Below are positions 56,983-64,000 of a stretch of 64,000 nucleotides of DNA, one piece after another. The first letter of the stretch is position 1, and each line of letters begins with the position of its first letter. Origin of the DNA: Paraburkholderia franconis (GTDB taxonomy: Bacteria > Pseudomonadota > Gammaproteobacteria > Burkholderiales > Burkholderiaceae). Where the stretch lies: NCBI RefSeq assembly GCF_009362735.1, contig NZ_WHNP01000024.1, forward strand, positions 62,001-126,000, in the 5' to 3' direction. The position numbers were made by a program, and so were the translations under genes. Below the pieces are notes generated by a model that saw nothing but the letters and a program-made list of their open reading frames with translations, had not been told where the DNA came from and did not search any database.

Positions 56983-57765
56983 ATGATAATCGTTCTGTCG
57001 CCGGCCAAATCGCTCGACTACGACACCCCGCCGCACGTCAAGAAGCACACGATCCCCGATTTTGTCGATGACGCCGCCGAACTGATCGGCGATCTGCGCC
57101 GTCTGTCGCCACAAGACATTGCGTCGCTGATGGACATTTCCGATCAGCTCGCGCATCTGAACTTTCAGCGTTACGCCGACTGGTCGCCGAAGTTCGACGC
57201 GTCCAATTCGAAGCAGGCCGTGCTCGCGTTCAACGGCGACGTGTATGAAGGCTTCGACGCGAAGTCGCTCTCCGCATCCGATCTCGACTACGCGCAGCAG
57301 CATGTGCGCGTGCTGTCCGGCCTCTATGGGCTCTTGCGTCCGCTCGATCTGTTGCAGCCGTATCGGCTCGAAATGGGTACTCGCTTTGCGAATCAACGCG
57401 GGAAGGATCTGTACGCGTTCTGGGGCGAGCGCATCACGCAGGCGCTCAACCGGCAACTGGAGAAGAAGGCAGGCGATTCGCGCGTGTTGATCAATTGCGC
57501 GTCGACGGAATACTTCAGGTCCGTCAAGCCGAAGCTGCTCGCCGCGCCCGTCGTCACGCCCGTGTTCGAAGACTGGAAGGGCGGCCGCTACAAGGTGATC
57601 AGCTTTCACGCGAAACGCGCGCGCGGTCTGATGGCGCGCTTCGCGGTGGAGCATCGCCTCGATGCGCCGGAGCAGCTCAAGGGCTTCGATGCCGAAGGCT
57701 ATGCGTTCGACGCCGACGCTTCGAACGATTCCACTTACGTATTTCGCCGGCGCATCGCGGACTGA
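56983..57765 (+). CDS. yaaA: Peroxide stress protein YaaA (DUF328)
   Basis: A 260-residue cytosolic protein of the YaaA/DUF328 family that, in E. coli, lowers intracellular free iron during peroxide stress. The start MIIVLSPAKSLDYDTP and the motifs AVLAFNGDVYEG, VLSGLYGLLRPLDLLQPYRLEMGTRF and INCASTEYFRSV are family hallmarks. It is divergent from the PIN gene and is followed 29 bases later by the carboxypeptidase gene. Confidence 0.96.
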   Translation: MIIVLSPAKSLDYDTPPHVKKHTIPDFVDDAAELIGDLRRLSPQDIASLMDISDQLAHLNFQRYADWSPKFDASNSKQAVLAFNGDVYEGFDAKSLSASDLDYAQQHVRVLSGLYGLLRPLDLLQPYRLEMGTRFANQRGKDLYAFWGERITQALNRQLEKKAGDSRVLINCASTEYFRSVKPKLLAAPVVTPVFEDWKGGRYKVISFHAKRARGLMARFAVEHRLDAPEQLKGFDAEGYAFDADASNDSTYVFRRRIAD

Positions 57766-57794
57766 CGCCGCGCCAAAAGAGCAGGAAAGAGATC

Positions 57795-58961
57795 ATGACG
57801 TTATCCATTACGAGCAACTTCGACGCCGGCGCGATCGAAGTCCTGTCGTGCGAGCAGGCCGACAACATCCGTTTGCGCGTGCGTCCCGACAGCCACGCCG
57901 ACTTTGCGCAGTGGTTCTATTTCCGTCTGACGGGCGCGCGCGGCGAGCGCTGCGTGATGACGTTCGAGAATGCCGCCGACTGCGCGTTCGCCGAAGGCTG
58001 GCGCAACTATCAGGCGTGCGCGAGCTACGACCGCGTGAACTGGTTCCGCGTGCCGACCGCGTATGACGGCCGCGTGCTCACCATCGATCACACGCCCGAT
58101 TTCGACAGCATCTATTACGCGTACTTCGAGCCGTATAGCGAAGAGCGCCACTCGGAATTTCTCGGCGCCGTCCAACAGATGCCGCATGCCGCGTTGACGG
58201 AACTGGGCAAGACCGTCGAAGGCCGACCGATGTCGCTACTGACGCTCGGCACGCCGACGCTGCTCGACGACGGAACGCTGAAGCCCAAGAAGAAAATCTG
58301 GATCATCGCTCGCCAGCATCCGGGCGAGACGATGGCCGAATGGTTTGTCGAAGGGCTGGTGAAGCGGCTCGCGGGGTGGGGCGACTGGTCAGGCGACCCG
58401 GTCGCGCGCAAGCTCTACGATTACGCCGACTTCTTTATCGTGCCGAACATGAATCCCGATGGCAGCGTGCATGGCAATCTGCGCACGAATGCGGCGGGCG
58501 CGAATCTGAATCGCGAATGGATGGACCCGGATGCCGCGCGCAGCCCCGAAGTGCTGCTCGTGCGCGACGCGATTCATGCGACCGGCTGCGATCTGTTCTT
58601 CGATATTCACGGCGACGAAGCGCTCCCGTATGTGTTCGTCGCGGGCTCCGAAATGCTGCCGGGCTTTACCGAGCGGCAACGGCAGGAACAGACGGCGTTT
58701 GTCGAGGGCTTCAAGCGTGCGAGTCCTGACTTCCAGGACAAGTATGGTTACGAAGCGAGCAAGTATCGGCAGGATGCACTCAAGCTCGCGTCGAAGTACA
58801 TCGGCAACGAGTTCGGCTGCCTGTCGCTGACGCTGGAGATGCCATTCAAGGACAATGCGAATCTGCCTGACGAGCGCGTGGGCTGGAACGGTGAGCGCAG
58901 CGCATCGCTCGGCGCGGCGATGCTGCAGGCGATCCTCTGGCATATGGAGGTGTTTGCCTGA
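57795..58961 (+). CDS. M14-family zinc carboxypeptidase (PaCCP-like cytosolic type)
   Basis: A 388-residue protein without signal peptide. An N-terminal beta domain (about 1-125) precedes the M14 catalytic domain. RQHPGETMAEWFVEG holds the HxxE zinc ligands, ANLNREWMDP is the substrate-binding NR pair, FFDIHGDEALPYVFV holds the third zinc histidine and LTLEMPFKDN the catalytic Glu. The ATG at 57795 follows AGGAAAGAG. It resembles cytosolic carboxypeptidase 6 of Pseudomonas, proposed to trim acidic tails; the bacterial substrate is unknown. Confidence 0.93.
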   Translation: MTLSITSNFDAGAIEVLSCEQADNIRLRVRPDSHADFAQWFYFRLTGARGERCVMTFENAADCAFAEGWRNYQACASYDRVNWFRVPTAYDGRVLTIDHTPDFDSIYYAYFEPYSEERHSEFLGAVQQMPHAALTELGKTVEGRPMSLLTLGTPTLLDDGTLKPKKKIWIIARQHPGETMAEWFVEGLVKRLAGWGDWSGDPVARKLYDYADFFIVPNMNPDGSVHGNLRTNAAGANLNREWMDPDAARSPEVLLVRDAIHATGCDLFFDIHGDEALPYVFVAGSEMLPGFTERQRQEQTAFVEGFKRASPDFQDKYGYEASKYRQDALKLASKYIGNEFGCLSLTLEMPFKDNANLPDERVGWNGERSASLGAAMLQAILWHMEVFA

Positions 58962-59004
58962 GCGTCGCTTCGCTGCTCACGCGCATCGTTTGACGCGTAG
59001 TAAA

Positions 59005-59031
59005 GGTATGCAAAAAAGGGTATGCAAAAAA
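59005..59031. repeat. Two-copy 13-bp direct repeat
   Basis: GGTATGCAAAAAA occurs at 59005-59017 and 59019-59031, next to the terminator. Possibly slippage. Confidence 0.7.
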
Positions 59032-59066
59032 GCGAGGCCACGCATGATGTGTGGCCTCGCTTTTTG
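59027..59066. terminator. Bidirectional Rho-independent terminator
   Basis: Perfect 15-base stem AAAAAGCGAGGCCAC/GTGGCCTCGCTTTTT with a nine-base loop (59042-59050), flanked by A-run and T-run. It serves the carboxypeptidase gene and the convergent leftward gene ending at 59109. Confidence 0.95.
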
Positions 59067-59108
59067 CTGATCGCTTGTCGGACGTTCGATGCTGCCGTTA
59101 CGCAAGCG

Positions 59109-59801
59109 TCATTGCTTTTTCTTCGCCGACGACTTCTTCGCGCTTGCCTTTGAGGCATTGCTCTTTGTCGCGCTGCTCTTGGCCGTCACCGCTTTGCCCG
59201 ACGATTTGCTGCTCTGCTTGGTAGCCGGTTTGCCGGTTGCGCCGCCCTTCGTCGATTTTCCGCCCGACTTTTTCTTCGAGCCCTTGCCTCCGGTCGCGTG
59301 CTTGCCTTTCGCGCCGTCTGAGCCTGACGATGCTGCGCTACGCGCGCGCAACGGCGGCACGGGATCGTTCCAGCTGAACGCGAGCATCTGCGGGCCGACA
59401 TAGCCGCAGCGGAACTTGAGTTGCGACGGATCACCGCCGCCTTGCGGAATGCCGAGACCTTCGACGGTCACGATGTTGTCGACCTTGACCTTCTGCTTGC
59501 CTTCGTCGAATGAATCGTTCCAGGGGGTGATGGCTGCATGCGCGCTATCGAACGAACTGGGCGGAAACTCCACATGATCGAACGCCGTCGATGTGCTCGC
59601 GACGAAATCGCCATGCGCGGCGCAATCCGCGATGAGCGGATCGGCGTGCATTTCGTTGATGAATTTGTTGACGAGGTCGTTGTGCTGCTCGAGCTGATCG
59701 GCGAAGGCGGGCATCGCGCACACGAGCGACGCGCTCGCAGCCCACACCGCTAACCGGCCGACCAACCGCAGCAATCGGCGCGGTGCGTTGGTGCGTTCCA
59801 T
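59109..59801 (-). CDS. Exported protein with a lysine/serine/alanine-rich tail (possibly BspC-domain family)
   Basis: A 230-residue protein. Residues about 1-35 form a signal peptide with cleavage after AFA. The globular part (about 36-150) has two cysteines (DCAAHGD and FRCGYVG) that may form a disulfide. The last ~75 residues are low-complexity Lys/Ser/Ala/Gly (repeats such as KSSATKSNASKASAKKSSAKKK), resembling histone H1-like tails. I recall similar Burkholderia proteins annotated as BspC-domain proteins, but cannot verify this. Role unknown; the tail could bind nucleic acid, lipopolysaccharide or peptidoglycan. Confidence 0.85.
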   Translation of the reverse strand: MERTNAPRRLLRLVGRLAVWAASASLVCAMPAFADQLEQHNDLVNKFINEMHADPLIADCAAHGDFVASTSTAFDHVEFPPSSFDSAHAAITPWNDSFDEGKQKVKVDNIVTVEGLGIPQGGGDPSQLKFRCGYVGPQMLAFSWNDPVPPLRARSAASSGSDGAKGKHATGGKGSKKKSGGKSTKGGATGKPATKQSSKSSGKAVTAKSSATKSNASKASAKKSSAKKKQ

Positions 59802-60005
59802 CTATCTGGGTAAAAAATGCTGTGGAGATTTCAGGCACATAAGATGCCCGTCGACGGGGTTGAGTTCAATACTGGCAGAAATATTTTGCGGCTTCGTCGT
59901 GAGACAACTCAAGCAGAGATGGGTGAGCCTGTGCTGCTTGCGTGTCAGCCTCGCAGACGCGTAAGCGCGCGCGTTTCGGACATCGACGGTTGACTCGCGA
60001 AGCAC

Positions 60006-60680
60006 TCAGGTGCGTGGGCCGCCCAGGCGATAGCGCCGCACATCATAAGTCGTGACCCAGGCGGGACGATAGACGGCGATCAAGGCAGTCGACATGCCCG
60101 TGAACCACGATTCGCCCGAGGCAAGCAGGAACACACTAAACGCATAGCCGGCCGGGATAACGGACATCGAACCGTCGGCAAGCGCGATATGCGTTCCTAG
60201 TGCAACCGCTGACGCGACCGAAACGGCAATTGCAGGCGACACGAAGCCCTGCCCGAAGATGAACATGAACAGATTGCGTGGCAGCCATGCGATGCTCGCG
60301 CGCTGCAGAAGCGTCGATACACCGACGGGCACGGCGCCGAATACGAGGAACGTAAGCGCGATGCCTTGCCACGGTGCATCGAAGACGACGGCGGCGAGGC
60401 CGGTGACGACGGCCATCGCGATGAGCGCAAGGCCCCAGTCGAACAGCGTGACGACGAGCGTTGCGCCGAGCAGGTGAATCACGGTGCCGTCTTCGAGCCA
60501 TGCATTCGTCGCCCACAGCACCGAGACGGCGACGATGATCGCGAGCCATACATGCTGAAGCACGGGTTCCTGCAATCGCTTGAACGGGTTCTTCCAGAAC
60601 GTGAACGCGAGCAGAGCCACAGCGGCGATCCAGCCACCGACAGCGACCCACAACGGAAGCGGCGTATAGAGGAAACCCAT
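60006..60680 (-). CDS. CbiM-like energy-coupling factor permease homologue, orphan
   Basis: A 224-residue membrane protein with about six hydrophobic segments. MGFLYTPLPLWVA at the start and VIHLLGATLVVTLFDWGLALIAMAVV resemble the CbiM substrate-specific subunit of cobalt/nickel ECF transporters. The N-terminal Met-His metal-binding end of true CbiM is missing, and no CbiN, CbiQ or CbiO gene is near. Function may differ from Co/Ni uptake. Confidence 0.78.
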   Translation of the reverse strand: MGFLYTPLPLWVAVGGWIAAVALLAFTFWKNPFKRLQEPVLQHVWLAIIVAVSVLWATNAWLEDGTVIHLLGATLVVTLFDWGLALIAMAVVTGLAAVVFDAPWQGIALTFLVFGAVPVGVSTLLQRASIAWLPRNLFMFIFGQGFVSPAIAVSVASAVALGTHIALADGSMSVIPAGYAFSVFLLASGESWFTGMSTALIAVYRPAWVTTYDVRRYRLGGPRT

Positions 60681-60772
60681 GTCTTCATATTACTCGTTGA
60701 AGGCCCAAAGGTGTGAGCGGATTCCGTGCCAGCAACGTTTTATGTCGATTCACGGTTGCTTCCTTTCGACCT

Positions 60773-61657
60773 TTACATCGCGCCTTCGTCGGATGTGCGG
60801 CTCTTGCGGCGCGCGCCGTAAGGCGTCGTCGCTTCGGCCGCCATCGGCAGCGCATTGGGGTTGTCGTTGGCAGGCAACGGATAACGGAACGTTCGCGGCT
60901 TGCGCTGACGAAGCGGCGCGACGTTCGACGTCACGCGCGCGGGCCGTGGGATACGATTGTGTCCGCTGCGCAGCACTTCGAGCTGCGCGGTGAGCCAGCC
61001 GTTGTAGATGGCCACGGCAGCTGCGCGGTTCGGCGCGCCGAGTTGCTGGAAGATCGTCGCCAGATGGATTTTCACGGTGCCCTCGCTGATGCCTAGTGCG
61101 CGTGCGATCATTTTATTCGTGCTGCCCATATGGACGCAGCGCATGATCTGTTCCTGTCGCGGCGAAAGGCCGCCCGCGAAGCGCGGTCGTTTCGGCGGCG
61201 TTGCGAGCAGTTCGAGCGAGCGCGTTTCCGTCCTCGGACGCGCGAGCTTGCCGCCGTGCGTCGGCGCGTCGAGCGACAACGCGCCGGCCGGGATGTAGTG
61301 ACAGCCGAGCAGAACCATTTCGAGCGCGCGCACGATCACACGCGGATCGGTTGTACGCGGAATGACGCCGAGCACGCCTTTTTCGACGAGCGCGCGCACG
61401 TGAGCCGGCGATATATCGTCGACCAGCACGGCGACAGGCAGGCCCGGATGGTTGGCGAGCAGCGCGCGTGCGTCGGCGGGCGACATCCAGTCTTCCCAGT
61501 CGATCAGCAGCAGGTCCGGTTCGAGGCGCCGCAACGTGCGCTCGGCCTGTGGCCAGTCCTGCGCTTCGCCGAAGCGTGCCTGTCGGTCGATTTGCCGCAG
61601 AAGCGCCTTGAGTCCTTCCCTGCGTTCGGCGTCCGAGTTGAGAACTGAAAATCGCAT
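60773..61657 (-). CDS. LuxR-type response regulator with degenerate receiver
   Basis: A 294-residue regulator. The N-terminal receiver-like domain (about 1-120) keeps an Asp at 53 (LLLIDWEDW) but lacks the usual acidic pair (LNSD at 6-9) and has Arg101 where Lys is expected (GVIPRTTDP). The LuxR helix-turn-helix (about 164-225) is canonical: LSPRQEQIMRCVHMGSTNKMIARALGISEGTVKIHLATIFQQLG. A basic, Pro-rich tail follows. The start at 61657 has AGGAGG upstream; the frame opens earlier without support. No histidine kinase gene is adjacent. Confidence 0.92.
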   Translation of the reverse strand: MRFSVLNSDAERREGLKALLRQIDRQARFGEAQDWPQAERTLRRLEPDLLLIDWEDWMSPADARALLANHPGLPVAVLVDDISPAHVRALVEKGVLGVIPRTTDPRVIVRALEMVLLGCHYIPAGALSLDAPTHGGKLARPRTETRSLELLATPPKRPRFAGGLSPRQEQIMRCVHMGSTNKMIARALGISEGTVKIHLATIFQQLGAPNRAAAVAIYNGWLTAQLEVLRSGHNRIPRPARVTSNVAPLRQRKPRTFRYPLPANDNPNALPMAAEATTPYGARRKSRTSDEGAM

Positions 61658-61799
61658 GCACTGCCTCCTGATCGATCGGTCGTGGCGGCGCGCTGCACAC
61701 GACGAGATTGTCGTCGTACAGCGATGCACCATCGCAACGATGATGACAAATTCCCTGTCTCGTGACGGCCTGTCCAGGTGGCATAGGACGAGTGCCATG

Positions 61800-61826
61800 A
61801 AAAAAGCCCCGCATTCAGCGGGGCTT
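61800..61826 (-). terminator. Rho-independent terminator for the DUF2863 gene
   Basis: Read leftward: AAGCCCCGC/GCGGGGCTT stem with a five-base loop, followed by six T residues. It lies about 30 bases past the stop of the gene ending at 61856. Confidence 0.88.
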
Positions 61827-61855
61827 GATTCGATGCAGAGAAAATTCTGAAGTGA

Positions 61856-63070
61856 TCAGTGGAAATGCGGTTGCGCAGGCTCGGCATCTTCGGGCATTTC
61901 AGCGTGAACGATCTCGCCGAGCGGATCCGCATAAAGCGGCACGCCGCAGTCGTCACAATATTCCGGCTCGAAGCGGCCCGCGTGACGGCGAATATCGGTG
62001 ATGCCCGTTTCTTTCAGCAGCGCGACGATGTCTTCGAGCGGGCCGTCGCTCGCCATCGCTTCTTGCGGTTCTTCGTCGATGCCGGGGTCGCCGTTCTCGC
62101 GGCCGTACAGCGGCCACACGACGCCGTAGATGACATCGTTGCTGCCGCGGCGGGTGAAGCCGATGCGGTATTCGTCGATGCGCCGCTCGCCGAAGCCCGC
62201 GACGACGGCGCGCAATTCGTCGGGCGTCGCGCCGATCGTGTCGAACAGATAGCGCACTGCCGTGCGTACGGTGTGCGGGCGCACGCGTTCGTCGGCGTCG
62301 CGGCAGGCCGAGTAGTACGCATCCGGCAACAGGCATTCGAACTCGCAGCCCGGCAGCACGACGGCGAGGTTGGCGCCGCCTTGCGTGGTCCATTGTTCGA
62401 GACACTGGCTGCGCTCGATGCGCGTGCCGTGCTCTTCTTCCTGCCAGCGGAACACAGGCGCGCCAACGGGCGCCGCGACCACGGCCAGCAGGAAACGAGG
62501 ATCGGCAAGAATGGGCGACGTTTCCGGCAACTCGCCGAAGTTGATCTTCGCGTTGCCGCCGCCGACGGCCGCCTGCGCGAGTTGCTGCGCGAGACGCCAC
62601 GTTTCGACGTGGTGACGTGGCAACTGGTCGATGCTATACATGAAGGGCGCCATCGCGACGCGGGTGCCATCGGCCAGCACATGCGCCTGCAGATGCGCGC
62701 GCAGCGCGTCGGCGGCATCGCCTTTGAGCGAGCCCGACGGAATCACATAGCGCGTCCATGCCAGCACGGGCGCGGCGATCAGCAACGCTTCGTACTGGAC
62801 GCCGTCGTGCTCGACGGTCAGCGATTCGCTATGTGTTTCGGCCATATCAGCGAGGGCGCCATAGGCGTCCGGATGATTCTGCTGAAGATGGTCGAGCGCG
62901 GCGTCGAGGGTCGTCTGGTTGCCGTTGCGGACTATTTTTGCGAGCAGCGCGTCCAGCTTGGCTTCCCAGAAGCGATCCTCGGTGCGGCTGCCCGACGCGA
63001 AAAGCGCGAGCGAAAGACCGACCAGCTTGTCGGCGTCGGGAGGGAGACGTTTGGCGATTCGCGAGCGCAT
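61856..63070 (-). CDS. DUF2863 family protein
   Basis: A 404-residue cytosolic protein of a betaproteobacterial family. Parts recognised are MRSRIAKRLPPDADKLVGLSLALFASGSR, QYEALLIAAPVLAWTRYVIPSG, and the C-terminal EPEYCDDCGVPLYADPLGEIVHAEMPED with a CxxC that might bind metal. No catalytic motif is apparent. It stands alone with its own terminator, divergent from the AI-2E family gene. Function unknown. Confidence 0.9.
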   Translation of the reverse strand: MRSRIAKRLPPDADKLVGLSLALFASGSRTEDRFWEAKLDALLAKIVRNGNQTTLDAALDHLQQNHPDAYGALADMAETHSESLTVEHDGVQYEALLIAAPVLAWTRYVIPSGSLKGDAADALRAHLQAHVLADGTRVAMAPFMYSIDQLPRHHVETWRLAQQLAQAAVGGGNAKINFGELPETSPILADPRFLLAVVAAPVGAPVFRWQEEEHGTRIERSQCLEQWTTQGGANLAVVLPGCEFECLLPDAYYSACRDADERVRPHTVRTAVRYLFDTIGATPDELRAVVAGFGERRIDEYRIGFTRRGSNDVIYGVVWPLYGRENGDPGIDEEPQEAMASDGPLEDIVALLKETGITDIRRHAGRFEPEYCDDCGVPLYADPLGEIVHAEMPEDAEPAQPHFH

Positions 63071-63330
63071 AAATCCGGAGGTTGTGTGCAGAGAACCATA
63101 TATTCTAGTCCTTTCTGCGTCGACATATTATCGACACGCATTGCTGGCAGTCGTTGGCCCGTCGCGCCGGCGTCCCGCAGCCGCGAGAGGGCGGGTGGCG
63201 GCGCGTTCTATCGGCGTCGTTGCCTTCGATCAGTGCTTTCGTTAGCGCTTTCCTATACTTTTTTTGCAGACGTTTGGCCGTCTGCGCGTCGGTCGCGGCG
63301 GTCTGGCGGGAATGGCATGGGGAGAGGCGC

Positions 63331-64000
63331 ATGGTGAAATCGGACCAACTGATCGAGCGGCTCGCAGCCGTGTTCGCGCTGCTGCTGCTGGTCGGCGGCT
63401 CGCTGCTGGTGCTGGCGCCGTTCACGACGGCGCTGCTGTGGGGCGCGATTCTCAGCTACAGCTCGTGGGGGCTCTATCGCAAATTGTCCGCGACGCTCGG
63501 CGGGCGGCGTAAATGGGCCGCGACGCTGATCGTGCTCATCATTCTGGTCGTCGTGCTGGGGCCGTTCGTCTATGCGGGTTTTGCGCTGGGCGCGCATGCG
63601 AAGGACATCACCGCGTTCGTCGAGCGTCTGATGGATTCGGGGCTGCCGGATCTGCCGGATTGGGTTGCGCGTATTCCACTTGTCGGTTCGACCATCGAGT
63701 CCTTCTGGGAGCGCGTGACGAGCAGCAACTCGGAAATGGTCGCGCAGTTGCGCGTGCTGGCCGCGCCGGCCGGCAAGTGGATACTCGCTGCGGCGCTCGC
63801 CGTTACGCATGGTCTCGGAATGCTGGCGCTCAGCATCATTCTCACTTTCTTCTTCTATACGGGCGGCGAGGGCGCTGCCGCGTGGCTCAACTCGGGTATG
63901 CGGCGTATCGCGGGCGAGCGCGCCGATTATCTGTTGACTTTGGCGGGTAGCACGGTGAAGGGCGTCGTGTACGGCATCCTCGGGACGGCGCTGGTGCAGG
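63331..64000 (+). CDS. AI-2E family (UPF0118/PerM-like) transporter, partial
   Basis: Starts at ATG 63331 after GGGGAGAGG and is open at the right edge, so only about 223 codons are visible. The N-terminal MVKSDQLIERLAAVFALLLLVGGSLLVLAPFTTALLWGAILSY gives two membrane segments, with another at about 62-84; then an extracytoplasmic-type linker (DLPDWVARIPLVGSTIESFWERV) and LALSIILTFFFYTGGEGAA follow, as in AI-2E exporter family proteins. Substrate unpredictable. The left intergenic region (63071-63330) holds no gene. Confidence 0.9.
   Translation, partial: MVKSDQLIERLAAVFALLLLVGGSLLVLAPFTTALLWGAILSYSSWGLYRKLSATLGGRRKWAATLIVLIILVVVLGPFVYAGFALGAHAKDITAFVERLMDSGLPDLPDWVARIPLVGSTIESFWERVTSSNSEMVAQLRVLAAPAGKWILAAALAVTHGLGMLALSIILTFFFYTGGEGAAAWLNSGMRRIAGERADYLLTLAGSTVKGVVYGILGTALVQ

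Overview
The window is GC-rich chromosomal DNA from a betaproteobacterium, almost certainly Burkholderiaceae and most probably Paraburkholderia. The evidence is the gene order: ECF sigma/DUF3619/DUF3106/RDD next to ilvBHC-psd-pssA-leuA, then rpsO-pnp, then tpiA-secG-tRNA-Leu-nuoA..N-DUF2818-NUDIX-DUF1178, together with third-position GC bias throughout. No phage, insertion sequence, CRISPR array or rRNA was seen. This is core chromosome with a few accessory-looking cassettes.

Layout. (1) 1-3700: a truncated TetR regulator, then a leftward set made of an LpxH/PlcP-like metallophosphoesterase, a GT4 glycosyltransferase and diacylglycerol kinase. A Pho-box-like direct repeat lies upstream, so this looks like a phosphate-starvation lipid-remodelling cassette. 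(2) 3819-9148: a LacI regulator with two matching operators and a sugar-type ABC transporter (binding protein, double ATPase, permease with a long insertion). (3) 9291-11653: an ECF sigma operon reading left. (4) 12052-19175: branched-chain amino acid genes ilvB, ilvH, ilvC and leuA, with psd and pssA between them. leuA is preceded by an apparently leaderless 27-residue leucine-rich leader peptide. (5) 19306-25457: a lipoprotein, an orphan periplasmic binding protein, rpsO, pnp (with a long RNase III-type leader hairpin) and a quinone oxidoreductase. (6) 25625-43936: tpiA, secG, tRNA-Leu(GAG), the complete 14-gene respiratory complex I operon and three conserved trailing genes. (7) 43991-54984: acyl-CoA catabolism. 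A rightward operon encodes a two-subunit acyl-CoA dehydrogenase and two MaoC hydratases. A leftward five-gene operon encodes a 3-hydroxyacyl-CoA dehydrogenase, enoyl-CoA hydratase, histidine phosphatase, and the two halves of an ACAD11-like kinase/dehydrogenase pair. Two glutathione transferases flank it. (8) 55061-64000: aminotransferase, PIN-domain protein, yaaA, M14 carboxypeptidase, a secreted protein with a lysine-rich tail, a CbiM-like membrane protein, a LuxR-type regulator with a degenerate receiver, DUF2863, and the start of an AI-2E family transporter.

The most interesting items are: (a) the leuA leader peptide, whose predicted transcription start coincides with its ATG; (b) the split ACAD11/LvaA-LvaC-like module, which suggests phosphorylation-dependent 4-hydroxyacyl-CoA degradation; (c) the Pho-box-linked PlcP/Agt/DgkA-like cassette; (d) hairpins at the wide junctions inside the nuo operon; and (e) a 300-bp intergenic element bounded by inverted repeats. 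All family assignments come from reading the sequence and recalled family features; no database search was possible.
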